From positions 1 through 13,613 of the forward strand of contig JAIRUI010000075.1 in NCBI GenBank assembly GCA_031254455.1: a stretch of DNA of 13,613 bases, read 5' to 3'. Every line of letters begins with the position of its first letter. Position 1 is the stretch's first letter. Below the pieces are notes generated by a model that was not told the DNA's origin, did not search any database, and worked only from the letters and a program-made list of their open reading frames with translations. Origin of the DNA: Chitinispirillales bacterium (GTDB taxonomy: Bacteria > Fibrobacterota > Chitinivibrionia > Chitinivibrionales > Chitinivibrionaceae). The translations under genes and the position numbers were made by a program. Below, in pieces: positions 12,947 through 13,613 of this stretch.

Positions 12947-13582
12947 ATGATCAGCATATATAACGAAAGATTTAGAAAATTGTATAGTATCGCTCCTAAA
13001 ATAGCAAAACTTATGAAATCCATTCATGCTAAAATTCTATTTTTGCTAAATTATAAACAAGACGAAAATTCATTGAAAAGCGGTATAGAAAAAATATTTT
13101 TACAAGAAAAATCACCTCTTTTTTACGAAATAGAAATTGAGACTATAAATAAATGTAACGGGACTTGCTCTTTTTGTGCAATAAATAAAAATATCGATAA
13201 ACGTTCTTTGGTAAAAATGAGTGAAAACGATTTTTTCAAAATTATTAATAATCTTGCAGAACTTAATTTTTGTGGATTAGTCAATTATTTTTCAAATAAC
13301 GAACCTCTATTAGATAATAGAATATTTGATTTTATTAAATATGGAGTTTCTAAACTTCCTAACGCATATCACATAGTATATACAAACGGAATACTGTTAA
13401 CGGAAGAGAAATTTCAAATGTTAATAGATACAGGACTTACTTATTTAAGAATTGATAATTATAATGATAAATTAAAAATGAATTCAAATATTTTAAAAGG
13501 TTCAATCCTAGTTAAGGATAAAAAAATACCATGTTTTTATATAAAATACTATATTGCATTCACAGAGTGTACACATCTATAA
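12947..13582 (+). CDS. Short, AT-rich radical SAM protein (probably truncated)
   Basis: The product is 211 residues. The radical SAM cluster motif is intact: CNGTCSFC (Cys70, Cys74, Cys77) binds the [4Fe-4S] that cleaves S-adenosylmethionine. Downstream family landmarks include NNEPLLDN (117-124), YTNGILL (145-151) and YLRIDNYNDKL (166-176). Relatives with this layout are usually above 300 residues and add a C-terminal SPASM-like cysteine region. Here the frame ends abruptly after CFYIKYYIAFTECTHL, so it looks shortened by a frameshift or stop, or is a remodelled short form. Base composition is clearly lower in GC than its neighbours (14 of 60 bases at 13261-13320 against 24 of 60 at 12061-12120), suggesting an acquired cluster. 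The substrate is unknown; peptide or surface-sugar modification is typical. The ATG follows GGGAG. Confidence 0.75.
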   Translation: MISIYNERFRKLYSIAPKIAKLMKSIHAKILFLLNYKQDENSLKSGIEKIFLQEKSPLFYEIEIETINKCNGTCSFCAINKNIDKRSLVKMSENDFFKIINNLAELNFCGLVNYFSNNEPLLDNRIFDFIKYGVSKLPNAYHIVYTNGILLTEEKFQMLIDTGLTYLRIDNYNDKLKMNSNILKGSILVKDKKIPCFYIKYYIAFTECTHL

Positions 13583-13613
13583 AATCAAGATAATTTTAAC
13601 GGATTTTCTCTTA

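Overview
The window reads as chromosomal DNA from a flagellated, diderm, moderately AT-rich bacterium. A Fibrobacterota-type organism (Chitinispirillia or Fibromonadales-like) is my best guess, at roughly 0.55 confidence. The clues are BspA-type leucine-rich repeats and InlB-type repeats beside a secreted protein with a type IX-like C-terminal sorting tail, a polar-type flhF/flhG/sigma-28 motility operon behind a sigma-54 promoter, and a tRNA without an encoded CCA. A gut spirochaete or another member of the FCB group is not excluded.

Region 1 (1-3543, minus strand) is a surface-protein island of three consecutive genes. In transcription order they are a glycine-rich beta-helix-like protein with a sorting tail (3543-1522), a lipoprotein with four InlB-type repeats (1439-471), and a BspA-like leucine-rich-repeat protein (441 to the window edge, incomplete). 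The first two share a duplicated leader and signal-peptide start.

Region 2 (3544-4102) has no protein gene. It carries a short dispersed-type repeat and a strikingly symmetric, highly structured element of about 165 bases closed by a perfect 17-bp inverted repeat.

Region 3 (4103-6419, plus) is a housekeeping and envelope run: yajC (Sec translocase accessory), def (peptide deformylase) and a SpoIID/LytB-type peptidoglycan lytic protein. It converges, with a short overlap, on a minus-strand unit of tRNA-Ser(CGA) and a CorA-family metal transporter (7588-6397). A small secreted protein of unknown function (8268-7714, minus) follows.

Region 4 (8446-12906, plus) is a tightly packed motility operon: sigma-54 promoter, flhF (SRP-type GTPase for flagellar placement), a MinD/FlhG-like protein that has lost its nucleotide-binding motifs but keeps the FlhF-contacting N-terminus, a small two-helix membrane protein, a sigma-28 factor (FliA/WhiG type), a small charged protein and an HDOD protein. 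Several junctions are ATGA overlaps, implying translational coupling.

Region 5 (12947-13613) holds a short, very AT-rich radical SAM gene that is probably shortened and probably belongs to a different, possibly acquired, gene cluster running off the right edge.
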